Source: Apostichopus japonicus | Taxonomy: Eukaryota; Echinodermata; Holothuroidea; Aspidochirotida; Stichopodidae | NCBI RefSeq assembly: GCF_037975245.1 | Contig: NC_092579.1 | Coordinates: 6,881,001-6,945,000 of the forward strand | DNA length: 64,000 nucleotides | Direction: 5' to 3' | Part shown: piece by piece, positions 1 to 13,700 of the stretch | Position numbering within the stretch: position 1 is the first letter of the stretch | How the letters are laid out: each line of letters opens with the position of its first letter | The notes under the pieces: model-generated | Told to the model about the DNA's origin: nothing | Databases searched by the model: none | What the model saw: only the letters and a program-made list of their open reading frames with translations | Made by a program: the position numbers and the translations under genes

Positions 1-265
1 GAACAAATAAACTAAATAAATTGAAAGTGCTTGGCACTGTCATGTATTTCTGCTCGATCTGATGGTAACATTACATAAAGTTGCTTGTGAGTCTGGCCTA
101 TACATGTACTGGAATAAATGTAACATTATATGAAACCGCATGAAGATATTTATGCAATCGTTGCTTGATAGAATGATGACATAACAGGTGAGATGTCCTC
201 TTTAAATTGCAAAAAATATTACAAAAGGAACGAATTGATTACAAACCTTCCTCTATTAACACTAT

Positions 266-628
266 TTATAGGAAGTGAAGACTCGGGCACAAAGAAACGT
301 CTGATGCCGGTAATCTGACCAAGTTTCGAATGAGGTGTATCAAAAGTGTTAGACACTACCATCGATCCCAGAAATTACACACACAGCTTGCTACCATTGG
401 TAATTAGACATTAGTGTACAGTCAATACATACAGCTACGGTCAATACCCACAACACATTGTACATAGCAGCGTGGACATCTCAGGTCTAGATAAAAGATA
501 ACAAGGTATCACGATTCATTACTGTCTGCATATTGTAGGACAAGAAAAAAAGTTCACTTGCAAGCAACGGAAGTTTAACTTTTTCAAAGGGTGGCACGCG
601 GTTTGGGGTGAGTCTTCAATGCCTTTGA
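266..628 (+). mobile_element. TTAA-type MITE, copy 1 (decayed ends)
   Basis: About 363 bp in a UBE2O intron. It begins near AGTGAAGACTCGGGCAC and ends near GAGTCTTCAATGCC, giving imperfect terminal inverted repeats. It shares nearly its whole length with copies at 11869, 24535 and 62295. The flanking TTAA has decayed on both sides, suggesting the oldest of the four. No coding capacity. Confidence 0.85.
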
Positions 629-679
629 CTGTTCATGGTCACCTGAGTTTGTTTTTTTTGTTTGTTTTTCTGTCGTCAG

Positions 680-1724
680 AGTCAAGCCACTCAAGTTCTT
701 CTCAGCAGACAAAGTACAGGTTGGAGACAAAGGCATCTACCAGATACAAGAGGGAGATGTGGTCTCACATGCAGCAGTACCCAAAGGCTCACACATGTGC
801 TATACAAGACCAGAAAATGCACACAAAGTGAAAAAATCTTCCACGCCCACCGGCACACCCCCTCTGGATAGGAAGAGAGATACCAAAGAGGGAACGAAAA
901 ATGCGACTTTGGACGAAGATCGCACAGAAGAGAAAACGTCCCTCAATCAGAAAGGAGAGACCTCTGAACTAACAGTAGGATCTGATGAAGATGACAAAGC
1001 TGCCAGTAAACAAGAGGCAGCGGGAAAGGCTTCATTATCTCGAAAGAAAAAATCCCACAGGAGCCGGGATGGGCAGATGCAAAGGGACCTCTTACGGGAG
1101 GTCAACGACAAAGAAGAATTAGTCGAAAAGGCTTATAAGGTCAAGTCCGATTTATCCAGAGATGTGGAGATGTTATGCGATCTGCACAAGGAGCTCTGCG
1201 AAGCATCGGACAGTATCGTGGAACTGACGAGGAGCTTCCAGCCGTTGGTGGCCAACTCGTCGGGAAAATCCGCAGAGGACGTGAAGCAGAGGATAAGAGG
1301 ATTGGAAGAGTCACACGCCAAACTCCAAGAACAGATATGCTTGACTCAGGACCTTCTCCGCGACAGCGAAAAGAGCCTCGGCGACTTGGAACTTGTGAAC
1401 TTACAGGCCGAGACGATACTAGACGACGCGAAGAAAGCGAGGCTTAAAGCCTTGCACAAGAGTGGGATATCGTTGCATCCCGGGAAATCCGAAAACTCCT
1501 GCGAAGGTCCGAGCGACGATAATAGGTACGAGAGCACTTCGGATGGTTCTTCTCACAGCTCTACGGAACACCAAGAGAAATCAAAGAGGACAGCCACCAG
1601 TCGTAGGAGAAAGAAGCAAGGACGTGGTGTCAACAGGAAGAGGGGCTCATCTCATCTGAAAGTCGGCAACAGGGAGTGTATCGAGGTAACCCACACTCAC
1701 ACGGTCGTGGATGTTGAATGGCAG
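680..1724 (+). CDS. UBE2O: UBE2O exon: CR1 tail, coiled-coil linker, start of CR2
   Basis: Unusually long exon of 348 codons after a split codon. It begins [18 protein letters not shown] (CR1 tail), passes through a charged KKSST to [10 protein letters not shown] segment, then a heptad-like helical stretch from about 1080 to 1440 ([20 protein letters not shown], then [18 protein letters not shown]). A basic patch [15 protein letters not shown] leads into [13 protein letters not shown], the start of CR2. Acceptor TCGTCAG at 678-679, donor CAG|GTCAGT at 1725. Human UBE2O has no coiled coil at this place that I recall. Confidence 0.9.
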
Positions 1725-4700
1725 GTCAGTGCTAACATTGTCACTCTGTATAGTTTATATGTCAATGGCCTAGAGACTTTTAGGCCTACAACCCAGGATT
1801 TTCCATTTAGTCTGAGGCACAACTCACCAGAGCCCCCCCCCCCCCCATTCATTCCTCTGAATATTTTTCTGCTGTATATATCTCTTTAATATCAGAAGTG
1901 AAGCTTAAAGCAACAGTCAGTGTACAGCTAGGCATCATATGTTATGCAAAGAAGCACGTCCAATAATGACAATATTATCAAACAGGGACAATGTTTCTGT
2001 GACACAGATTTTGCAACAATAAGTGGAAAAGGTTAAAGATGGTAGTTCATTCTAAGACATTACAGTGTGCTAGTATTATTGTTAGTTTTTGATGAACCAC
2101 CAAAATATCAGAAAGTGCTTATTTTCTAATTTTTCATCACAAGGAGGATCTCTGAATGCATAATAATGAGAATGTTAGATGACTGTCCCAGGAATCAGGG
2201 TACATGTATTGAATCTGAACATTACTGCCTCAAAAGAAAGGGTCGATTTAAGCCAAAGTTATGGTATGGTTCACATCATGGATAAGAATGGAAAAGACAG
2301 CCAATGAAAATGTATTGTAGGTTCTCTTAACTGAGATAAACTAACGTTAGCTCAACCCAAGTCATGTTGGGGTTTATCAAACAGCAAGGTAATGGTCTCA
2401 CTCGTTGGTTTTGAATGTGAAGAATAATGTCGCAAATGTAAAATGATATTGAAATGCAACCTGCATTTGACAGTTCTAATTGAGCAGTCTGTCACAAAGG
2501 GTTCTCTACCTTGTTGTCTCAGGATGGTTCTATGGGAATGAACATTGAAGCTGCAACACTGACACCTGTCGATCTGCTCGAAGACATGCATTTCTTTCCA
2601 GGAGATTTTGTAACCAAGGGCAACGGTGAATATGCATTTTGGTTTCTATAGTTTAACAACCAGTCAGATAATGAAGCTCCTGGTTGTGTTTGAAGTTAAC
2701 ACTTCCTGCAATCATGCAAATATGTTAGCACTTAGGCCACAGGTTTGAATCACACACTTTGCAAAAAACACTAGTTCTACCCTCATTTTACATATAACAC
2801 ATGGAGCAGAAGTTATCATTATCACTATTTAACACAACTGATTACCTTATTTTGAGCAAGAGCTGATTGGTGGTTAAATGTGTAACCAATAGCAACCGAT
2901 CGCTTACAGTATCTTTCTGTGACTTCAACAGATACGCAAGAGAATGTCTATGGCGTTGTAAGAAGTTTGGAATACAACCAAAGAACTTGTGTAGTCCGGT
3001 GGATCAGGAAACCAACTCAACAGAGTAATGTGTAAGTCATCATTTTGGCATTCTAATATCTCTTTTGGTTGTAAAAAACCAGTCATAAAAACAACATCTG
3101 GTTTAAGTGCTGCTTTCTACCATGTTTCACCCTATTATCCTTCCCTCATCCTCCCCCCCCCCCTCTCTTCTTTGGCCCCACTCATGTATATCCAGATCCA
3201 GAAGACCTCAAAAGCTGAACAACGATATAACTCACTGTCGATGTAGAACAGCAGGGAATAACAATAATTTCATGTTGGAATTTTGCATAGCAGTTTCGAT
3301 CAGGCACGTAGCCAAGGGGGGGGGGCGAGGGGGGCAGCCGCCCCCCCTTGAGCATATTTTTTAATTTTTTTTTAAATGTTTTTATGATATCGCTAGTATT
3401 TTCAAAAGAGAAAATGCTAAGATGCAACTTACAAGGCCTGGGAAGTGCCATTTCCAGCTATCTGGGAGGCATTTTCAGCCAAAATTTTCTTGTACGCTTC
3501 GCGCCAACCATGGTAGCGCTATGCCTAGATAGTTTGCAATGCCGAATCTACAGTTTCGCCCCTCCCTTGGCAAATTCCTGGCTACGCGCCTGGTTTCGAT
3601 GGCTATGAACTTTGTCTCTGATAAAATACTACATGGTTCCTGTGTACAAACACCTGCTATGCATCTTTACGCTTGTATAGCAATTTGCCCATTTTGTATA
3701 GCATGTTGTATTGGGGTACAGGATATATTATGCCCTGAACATGGCATTGTACATGACATTTTCATCTTTAGTTCTTTTGGAAATACCTTTCACTAACACT
3801 AGCACAACCTTTAAACAAATTTGTGTATTTGTTTTGCAGTATCGTATGTAATAAAAAAAAACTGCAAGACAAAAATAGAAAGTGTAAATATTTTTATCAT
3901 GGGAGGTTCCAAATAATTACTAATGCTTCATATCTTCTTTTGATCTTTGATTTTTATTTTGCTGTCATTTCGTTATCCAGCCCGGAGGTTATTGAAACTG
4001 AGGAAGTCAGTGTATACGATCTGCTCGCTCACCCTGATTTTCAAATCAACATCGGCGAGACGGTCGTGAGGATAGCCTACAGCACCGTTCCCGTGTCTGA
4101 AGGAGAGAGTGACGACGATGATAAGGAGCAACCTGTGGCAGGCCAGGTGTGTATTTATGTTATCATCATAACAAGTCTAATTCTACAATAGAACTGTCAC
4201 CTAAAATAGCTTGTTGCCTCGCACAACCATATTCCTCTTTTTAAGAGAGAAACTCTTTAAGTAGCATGACCATATTTTATCCAAGGAGGACAAACTGTTA
4301 CGGCCCCCCTCCCACTCTCTCACCTCCTCCCCCATCACTTCGTGGGGCAAAATTAACTTATCGCTGATATTTAAAATAGTACCAGATTTTAAGTTCAAAA
4401 GCAATAAGTCTTGTAAGATCATTCCAGTTGAAAGACTGTTACTATTGACAATCTGAGTAGCTGCATGGCTAAATCAAGAATGCTCAAATACCATCATATT
4501 TATTACAACTCTGTTGGAACTACTTAAAAATTTGAAAAGTCTTCCAGGGACAAAAAGAGTCGGAGGCACTCGGGACGTATGGTAAGCCTGCAAGCAACGT
4601 TCTGTACGGGTACAATGTATGTGAAGTTTTTAATCCAAACAGTCACAATCAGCTGTCGGTTAGTCTCAGCTGTTCGATACAACTACAACCACAAGAGCTC

Positions 4701-7700
4701 ATTACATGCTAAAGTAGCTACGCTAGTGTAGCTATAAAAGTAGCTATAAAATTGTGGTAGGTCTAGGTATAGTGATGATGGTTGGTTTGAAAAGCGATGG
4801 ACCCTGTCAAGACTTTGAACATGTTTTGGTATTAACAAGAATGAAGCAAGCTATTACAAAATAGTCCCATTCCAAGCATTACTTCATGGCGAGAGGTTTT
4901 ACGTTGCCTTCGAGACACATGACCAGCTTTCATCATATTTTTACTCATTCCTTGTAAAATTCAGCAATAGTGGCAGCCTCAACTTGCAGGGCGGCGTTTT
5001 TTTTTATACGTTTAACTTTTGGGCTCATTAGTTGTACTCGATATTCAATTTCAGCATTTATAATCAATTACACAATGTTGCTCTATGACATGTACAATGC
5101 CTGCGAACTACTCACAAATACTTTTCGTAGTCCTAGAATAAGTTTGATTAGTTATGATAGGTTTAGTTTAATATAAAGTAGATTGTAATCATTCAACTTT
5201 ATGTACTAAACGGATAAATTTATAATTAGTTTAAAGCTAACTTAATAAATTTGAAATTTTGTTTCTGCGATGTTCTTTCTACCTGAGGTGTGTGATAATG
5301 TTGTCATTTTCATGTGCAGGTCCGATGGGTTACGGAGGATGGAAAGGTATTGGTAGCCTGGGTGGATGGCTCAGAGTCAGCCGTGCACCCTCAGGACCTC
5401 TACTTGCTAGAAGGAGGAGTGAGTATTAGTCCTTTGTCACTGACCTATTATCTTGCTCGTTATTGCTGTGATGGTGGTATTATATTTATCTCTGTCTTAA
5501 TCCTACCTGATTCAAATTGATGTGGTTAGGCTGCTTGGTCTGTGGGTGGGGATGGTTGGTGTGGTTTGGATGTGGTAGAGTTGTAGCGTTGGTTGGATGC
5601 ATTGGTGTTGCAGTGTTGGCTGCTTGCTCTCTGGGTGTGGTGGGGGATAGTTGGTGTGGTTTGGATGTGGTAGAGTTGTAGTGTTGGTGGGATATGCTTT
5701 TGGTGTTATGGTGTTGGCTGCTTGTTCTCTGGGTGTGGTGGGGGATAGTTGGTGTGGTCTGGATGTGGTAGAGTTGTAGTGTTTGTGGGATATGCATTTG
5801 GTGTTGCGGTGTTGGCTGCTTGTTCTCCAGGTGTGGTGGCGGATGGTTGGTGTGGTTTGGACGTGGTAGAGTTGTAGTGTTGGTGGGATATGCATTTGGT
5901 GTTGCGGTGTTGGCTGCTTGCTCTCAGGGTGTGGTGGGGGATAGTTGGTGTGGTCTGGATGTGGTAGAGTTGTAGTGTTGGTTGGATATGCTTTTGGTGT
6001 TATGGTGTTGGCTGCTTGTTCTCTGGGTGTGGTGGGAATAGTTGGTGTTGTTTGGATGTGGTAGAGTTGTAGTGTTTGTGGGATATGCTTTTGGTGTTGC
6101 GGTGTTGGCTGCTTGTTCTCCAGGTGTGGTGGCGGATGGAGTTTGTGGTGTTGGATGTGGTAGAGTTGTGGTGTTGGTGGGATATGCATTTGGTGTTGCG
6201 GTGTTGGCTGCTTGCTCTCAGGGTGTGGTGGGGGATGGTTGGTGTGGTCTGGATGTGGTAGAGTTGCAGGTTGGTGGGATATGCATTTGGTGTTGTTTGC
6301 TTGTTCTCCGGGTGTGGTGGGGATTGTTAGGACACGGTAGAGTGGTAGCGATGATCAGATATGCATTGGAGTTTATGGAGTTGGATATGCATTGGAGTTT
6401 GTGGTGTTGGATGTGCATAGGAGTTTGTGGTCTTGGATGTGCATAGGAGTTTGTGGTGTTGGATGTGCATTGGAGTTTGTAGTGTTGGATGTGCATTGGA
6501 GTTTGTGGTGTTGGATGTGCATTGGAGTTTGTGGTGTTGGATGTGCATTGGAGTTTGTAGTGTTGGATGTGCATTGGAGTTTGTGGTGTTGGATGTGCAT
6601 TGGAGTTTGTGGTGTTGGATGTGCATTGAAATTTGTTGTGTTGCATGTGCATTGGAGTTTGTGGTGTTGGATGTGCATTGGAGTTTGTGGTGTTGGATGT
6701 GCATTGGAGTTTGTGGTGTTGGATGTGCATTGGAGTTTGTGGTGTTGGATGGGTTGGTGGTTGTAGCTGTTTTGGACTTTGATTTGATTGCTTGGTGCAG
6801 TGATGTGCAAAGGATTTCAAATTTCAAATTTCAAAAATTCAAAATTTTGCACTAGATGGAGGAAACAAAATTGAAAATGGGGTGTGTGGCTGTGTTTGTG
6901 ATGAATTAGATTTCCATGTAGGGGGTGTTGGGGTCTCCCCTTCCCTTGTTAGTTACGATGATGGTTATTGTGATTGGTGGGTTTTGAGTGTAGTAGTAGT
7001 AGGGCTGTGGCTGTGTATTATTATGTTGTTGTGGGCCCATGGCATTTTTGTAAGTGCTGCCATGTCTATCCAACACAGAGTCTGAGGGAGGGAAAATGGG
7101 AGAAGTAGTGAGATCTTAAAGTAACATGTTATTTAACATTTAATATTTAACTACACCAGGAGATCTAAAAGTAATATGTTATTAAACATTTAATATTTAA
7201 CAATACCAGGAGATCTTAAAATTAACATGTTATTAAACATTTAACTTCGGAATAAGTTTTTAAAATTTAGTCAAGTTGTAGTCTGCTTATTACATTTTTG
7301 TTTTCATCGTATTTGAAACTTAGTAAACTGAGTAACGGTTTTCTTTCACACAGAGCTCCATCTCCAGCAGTAGCGATGAAGATGAAGGCGACTGGATAGA
7401 TGAAGAATATCCGTTCCACCGGTCAGATTCGGACTCATCGTCGTCGTCCTCGGGCAGCTGGGAGACGGTGAGTGAACACTCAGTCTCGGAGAGAAGGAAA
7501 GATGGAAATCAGTCAGAGGTCAAAGGTGAAATCAAAGGTGTCACAAAGAAGGAAGAAGGGGTAGAAGAAGAAGGGGTAGAAGTTGAAGTAACTCAGGGGA
7601 GTGACACCAAGGATGCTCTCACAGAGGATGTCATTAACGATAATGATCTGAAGTCTAGTTCAAACTCAGAGGCCGATGTCTCCAATAAACAGAACCAGAT

Positions 7701-10700
7701 GCAAGGTGTGGCAAGCGGTAGTGATGGATTTGTGTGTGACAAGAGTAGCGGTGTCACAAATGGTGATGTCACACACGGCAGTAGTGTCACAAACGGTGAT
7801 GTCACACAGGACAGTGGTATCACAAATGGTGATGTCACACACGACAGTGGTGTCACAAACGGTGATGTCACACATCGTAGCGATGTCACAAATAGTCACA
7901 CAACCAATGACGTTTTAGAGAGTGACCGTTTGATTGATGATGGCTCCCCGAATCGAAATGTTGTGAAAGAAAGTGATGCAGAGAGCACGATTGAAATGAA
8001 TACTGTGACAGCTGTCACAAATTCAAATGAAACACAAAATGGTGATGTGACAGAAAGAGGTAGAAAGGAAGGATCTACTGCTGCTACAAATGAGGGAATG
8101 GAGAATGACAGAGGTACAGAGGAACTAAAAGATGCAATCATGAAAACTGAAATAGAAGATGAGAGTGCAATAAAGGGCAGTCCTGACAAGAAGTAAGAAA
8201 ACTTTTTCCCCATTTTTGTTAACTACTTTGTTCTAGACATTAACTTGATATCTTCATTTGGGTGTTATATTGTCTTCGGTGCAGATGGCATTCAAGCATA
8301 GATGCCGTCACTTTCCTCCGTTTTCTACAGAGCTGTCAAACTTAGGCGAAGCTCATTTCCCTGTTTGGTTGGCGATGTGAAGGTTTCATTTAGGGACAAA
8401 GCCAGCTTTTTAATTTTAAAAAGGTGATGTAGTTAGGGCACAACCAGCTGAATTGGTCCCTCCCACAATATAGGGGTAACAATGGGTGGCATAGTCTGCT
8501 TCCATTGATTGTTCATATTGCCCATAACTTTTGACCTTGATTTCAACTTTATTATATTCCCCGAAAGTGTAAATCCATACACGCAACCAAAGTATACATA
8601 GTGTGGATGGAAAAGTAAAAATAATTTAAAAAAAAATGATGGCTAACACATCAGAAATGTAAAATCCCTTTAAAATGAAACAAAGTAAAACTAAAATTTC
8701 ACACTAAAACAATTTTGAAATTTTTTAATACGCTGCCTGATAAATTTATGTTGATTTATGTTGATTGTAGCAGCATACAGTAGTTTTATCTGCATTTTGA
8801 GACCATTTTGTTTGTTCAAAAACTGAATTCACTCACTGTTGATACTGACTGAGAATATTGTGCACCCATGGATTAAATATGAAAGGAGATTATCCTCTTA
8901 ATCCATTTGGAAAGGTCTTCAGTAAAGTGGAACCATCCAAAATGAGTGCCTTTATCAAAAGACCTTTGCTTGATTAACAATAAATGGTTTTCTTTTGATG
9001 CAGAAATACAGAACTTGCTGACGTCATGGAATTATTGAATGATGTCGTCTCGGATTCGGAGAGAAAAGATCAAGTTGAAACTGCCACAGTGGCAACTGCC
9101 ACAGCAAATATGGAAGATGACTCACATGAAACTGAAGTAGAGTGCTGTGTGCCACCAGGAACGGAGTTGGAGACCAAAAGTGCCATTTCTTGCCAAGAAG
9201 ATTTTGCCAACTCAGAAACAAGTGAACCTAAAAATGATGCTGATAAGAAAAATATGCAAGATTTATCAATATGTCAACATGTTGATGAAGGAAAAGGTAA
9301 AAATGAGTTATTCGAAAAGAAAATATTGAATCATTTTGCCACTGGAGTAGCCCTTTTCAATAGGCAACGTGTGGTTTGATTGTTGCTAACAGACTTAGTG
9401 TTTTCTCTATGATTAGTAATGCATTGATAATTGTGATTTAGACAGAGACTCTCATAGACAGAACACAACTGCTACTACATACATGCACATTCAATCGAAT
9501 GTAAGTGAGGAAAAAATTAATCCATGAGCAATATGCTTACCACATTTTATTGTGATCTAAAAAATTTGAAATGACTTTACTTTTCTATAAATTTTGATAC
9601 TGTATTAAGTAATGGTTCTGAAGTCCTGAAGTAACCGTTCCATACTTTGCATACTCTGCTGTGAGGTTTCCAGCGGGAAAAGACAACATTTTGATTACAG
9701 GTAAGATAAACAAACGGTGTTCTAACTCCTAACATTGGTCATGAAATATTTGACATTTTTCTTAGGCACAAGAAGGTCTAGCTAATAAAGAACAAGAATT
9801 GAAATCCCCATCGTTCATTTGTAGGCCAATATAAATATGTTACTTAGCAACTGAATACATTTCCATAATTTCTTGCAGGGTTCTTCACGATGGTGGAATC
9901 GGCTCCTTCCAGTCATCGTTATTTCTCAACATCTGTGCAACCATCCGATCAGAGAAAATTTTCTTCCGCCCTGAAGAAAGAGGTACGTGTGAGTGAATTC
10001 ATCAAGTCAGCATTGGGTAAAGAGGATGTTAATTCACAGGTTCACGAAAAACATCGCAGCATAAATTTGTATCATTGAAATAATATACACACTCTAGTGA
10101 CTTTACTGTGATACTTTAAGATGCTTATTTGATGTTAATACTGTGATATGATACACTTTTGTATTTCTGTTATAGTCACCAGCAATGCTAATGATTTTAT
10201 TCGATTGTCCAAAGAGGAGGAGGAGGCTGGAAGGAATGAACATATCAAAAAAGTAATCTGTATATAAAAGGATCATTTAACTGACCTTCATTTGTGATAC
10301 TCAGGGGGTGGGGGTGGTTGGGGTGATTAACAGAGTGTGGGGGTGTTGTCCTACTTGTGTGTGCTTTTTAATATTGCTATAATATACTGCCATATTTCTT
10401 TCTAATACTTTAATTATATGGAGTAGGGCACTTCCTTCCAAGTCATGTCCCTTCTATGATTCTCTTCTTACCCTCTGATAATTGTAAATATTAATGCAAG
10501 ATGTGAGAAAACAAATAAATGAAATGGAATTTGTGTTGTTATATGTGTAACTTATGTCACAAGGCATAATAAGCTTGCCCCCAAACAATTTACCGTTGTA
10601 AGAGAGTATAGCATTCTGTTCATACTTGTAGCGTTAGTATTCATATTAGCACTGCTGTAAATTCCTACTCTTTACAGCTATTTGAGTGCTGCTAGCTGAG

Positions 10701-13700
10701 AAGACATAGAAAATTGCCGGCTAGTTATTAAGCTAGACAAACCCCTCTATGTGTGATACATTTCTCTTTTGGATTTTTGTTAGTTTGTCTATATTTGCTC
10801 GGGATGTGCTGATGCAACAACATTCATGTTACCCTCACTGCTTTGCCTGCCCTAAGAACGTGTATCGGTGTTCTCTAGCATTGCAAATCATCCAGAAATC
10901 ATTTTGTTTTATTTATACATGTATTTTATTGTTGTTTCTCAGATGCAGCTGTTAAAGACATCACTACCAAGTGGAATAAAAGTTAAAATGTTTGAAGATA
11001 AAATGGTAAACATTTGATGAAAAGAATATTTTGCAAGTTATATATGCAGTTTCATTTCCTTGATGGTTTCCGTAGTTGTTTCTAAGTGTAAATCTAGATG
11101 TGTGCTTTTGAAGAGAACTTGTCTGGTAATGGTTTATATATTTCAATTGCAATACAAATGCAGTCACAGGATTTTAGGGATGAATATTAACATGAGAGTT
11201 AGGATTTAGGTTTATATATATATGAAAGCTAGGCCTGACAAGGCAAGGGGTGATAAGGAGAGGTTACAGCTAGGTGGGCCTAGGGTCAATTACAGTAAGA
11301 ATTCAATCCTTTGTTGAAAATTTAGTTGGATCAACTCTCATAAAAATTGTTGGTATTGCACAAGAACTTCTTATGTCCAACTTTTCATATTTCTTTGTCT
11401 ACTTTGTGTGATTTAGTTGGTATCTTTGAGACATGCAGCTGTAAATATATCTTCATTAACATAGACAAAAAGAGATGTAGCAGTAAGGGGGTTGTGGGAT
11501 GTCATTGAGGGGCATTGGTGTGAGAGCATTGTTATTTATAACAATGTTATAGAAAGACTTCTTTATCCTTTCTCCATTAGCACCTGTTTTCAGCTCTGAT
11601 TGAAGGACCTCTCTCCACGCCATATGAGGACTGTCTGTTCTATTTTGATGGCTACCTACCGGACAGCTATCCACGGAAACCTCCAGTGGTCCACTTTCAC
11701 GCTTACTGCGCTGGCAAACTGAACCCTAACTTGTATAATGAGGGAAAGATATGTGTTAGTCTGCTTGATACATGGACTGGCAAGGTAAGCAGTGTTTGTG
11801 GCTGGGGGGGGGGGGGGGGGCAGAGGTTATCATAAAGTAACAGCAGACATTTACCATAGGTGCTACTGTTAAAGGCATTGAAGACTCGCCCCAAACCCTG
11901 TGCCGCCATCTGAAAAAGTTAACTTTCCGTTGCTTGCAAGTGAAGTTTTTTTTGTGTTGCTACAAAATTCAGACAGTAATGAAACGTGATACCTTGTTAT
12001 CAAGTTTATCTAGACCTGAGATGTCCATCGCTGCTATGCACACTGTGTTGTGGGTATTGACCCTAGCTGCATGTATTGACTGTGTACTATTGTCTTAATA
12101 CCGAAGGTAGCAAGCTGTGTGTGCATTTTGTGGGATCGATGGTGGTGTCTAACACTTCTGTTACACCTCATTCGAAACGAAGTCAGATTACCTGCATGAG
12201 ACGTTTCTTAATGCGCGAGTCTCCAATGCCTCTAATATATGGAAATAAAATCTTTGTGTGATCTAACACCTGCAGTAAAACCTTTGATAAAATAATTTCA
12301 TAAATCCACTATGTTCAAAACATGCAATATTCAAGTAAATGAAAAATTTGTTTGGTTTCAAACCGTGTTCAAGCAAAATTATTTCGTATCTGTCCCTTAT
12401 CTATCACACAACTGACAATTAGAAAAGCCCCGTTGTTCCAAGAGCTGAACAATGATATTTTTACAAAATTTAGGAAGTTTATTTTGAGAGAGAAACCAGG
12501 TATTGTAATGTTTACTTGGTCAGACAGACTTATAGAGATTCTGTACTGGTACTCTAGCAGAGTTGTATGAACTCACACTCATCTTCATGTTGTTTTTAGT
12601 TATATATCCATACTATAGTGCTCTGAGCCTTTTTGAAATCTAGTGTAGACTCTATTTACACTAGGGCAAGTTTAAGTACTGGTGCTTAGAGGCTTTCACT
12701 CATACTTGTACTCATACTTGTACTCATATGGGTACTCATAGTTGTACACAAACTTGTACACAAACTTGTACACAAACTTGTACACATACTTGTAATCATA
12801 CTGGTACTCATACTGGTACACATGTTGGTACTCATACATGAACACATACATGAACACATACTTGTACACATACTTGTACACATACTTGTACTCATACTTG
12901 TACTCATACTTGTACTTATATGGGTACTCATAGCTGTACACATACTTGTATACATACTGGTACACATGTTGGTACTCATACTTGTACACATACTTGTACT
13001 CATACTTGTACTCATATGGGTACTTATAGCTGTACACATAATTGTACACATACTTGTACTCATACTTGTACACATACTGATACTCATACTTGTACACATA
13101 TTTATACACATACTTCTACTTTTACTCATACAGATACTTATACTGGTACTCATACTTGTACACCTACTTGTTCTCATACTTGTACTCATACCAAGTTGTT
13201 CGGTACTTCTCCCCGACATAAGCTTTAACTGTATTTCAGGTTGCAGTGTATCATTGGGCTCATACCAAGAGGAAAGCAATATTTGCTCATAATAATGCTG
13301 TTGTACAGTAGTCAGTCTGATACTAACAGTCTGCAGTAAAACTGCTATGTATTCTTCTTTGGTGAAAATTTGATGATTTCATTTTCTTCATCGCAGGGTT
13401 CTGAGGTCTGGACTGGGAAGTCCAACCTCCTTCAGCTGTTGGTGTCGATTCAAGGTTTGATCCTGAACAGCGAACCTTACTTTAACGAGGCTGGTTATGA
13501 CAAGCACAGAGGTACAACTCATGGCACGGAAAGCAGCAGAATGTACAATGAAACTGTTTTAATTAAAGTCATGCAGGTAAGGAACCCTGTACCTTTAATT
13601 TGCTGGATTAATTATTAAAGTAACGTTCTGGTGGCTGAAGATGATTGCGTGACCAAAATGCTGTAACTTTTGATGCATCTTTCAGTTAAAACTGCATTCT

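Noticed and set aside
6366..6752. Regular repeats resembling a CRISPR array
   Set aside because: Units are head to tail with no unique spacers, in a eukaryotic intron. The same holds for the other arrays.
5512..6855. Long open frames on both strands (up to 225 codons)
   Set aside because: They run through the 98-bp and 26-bp minisatellites and are made only of repeated units; they lie in a UBE2O intron.
7593..8213. Antisense frames opposite the UBE2O acidic exon
   Set aside because: Shadows of the in-frame 33-bp repeats and of biased codon use on the sense strand.
12686..13292. Long Tyr/Lys/Val or Met/Ser/Thr repeat frames
   Set aside because: The 12-bp tandem repeat keeps several frames open by arithmetic. 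No splice context or homology.
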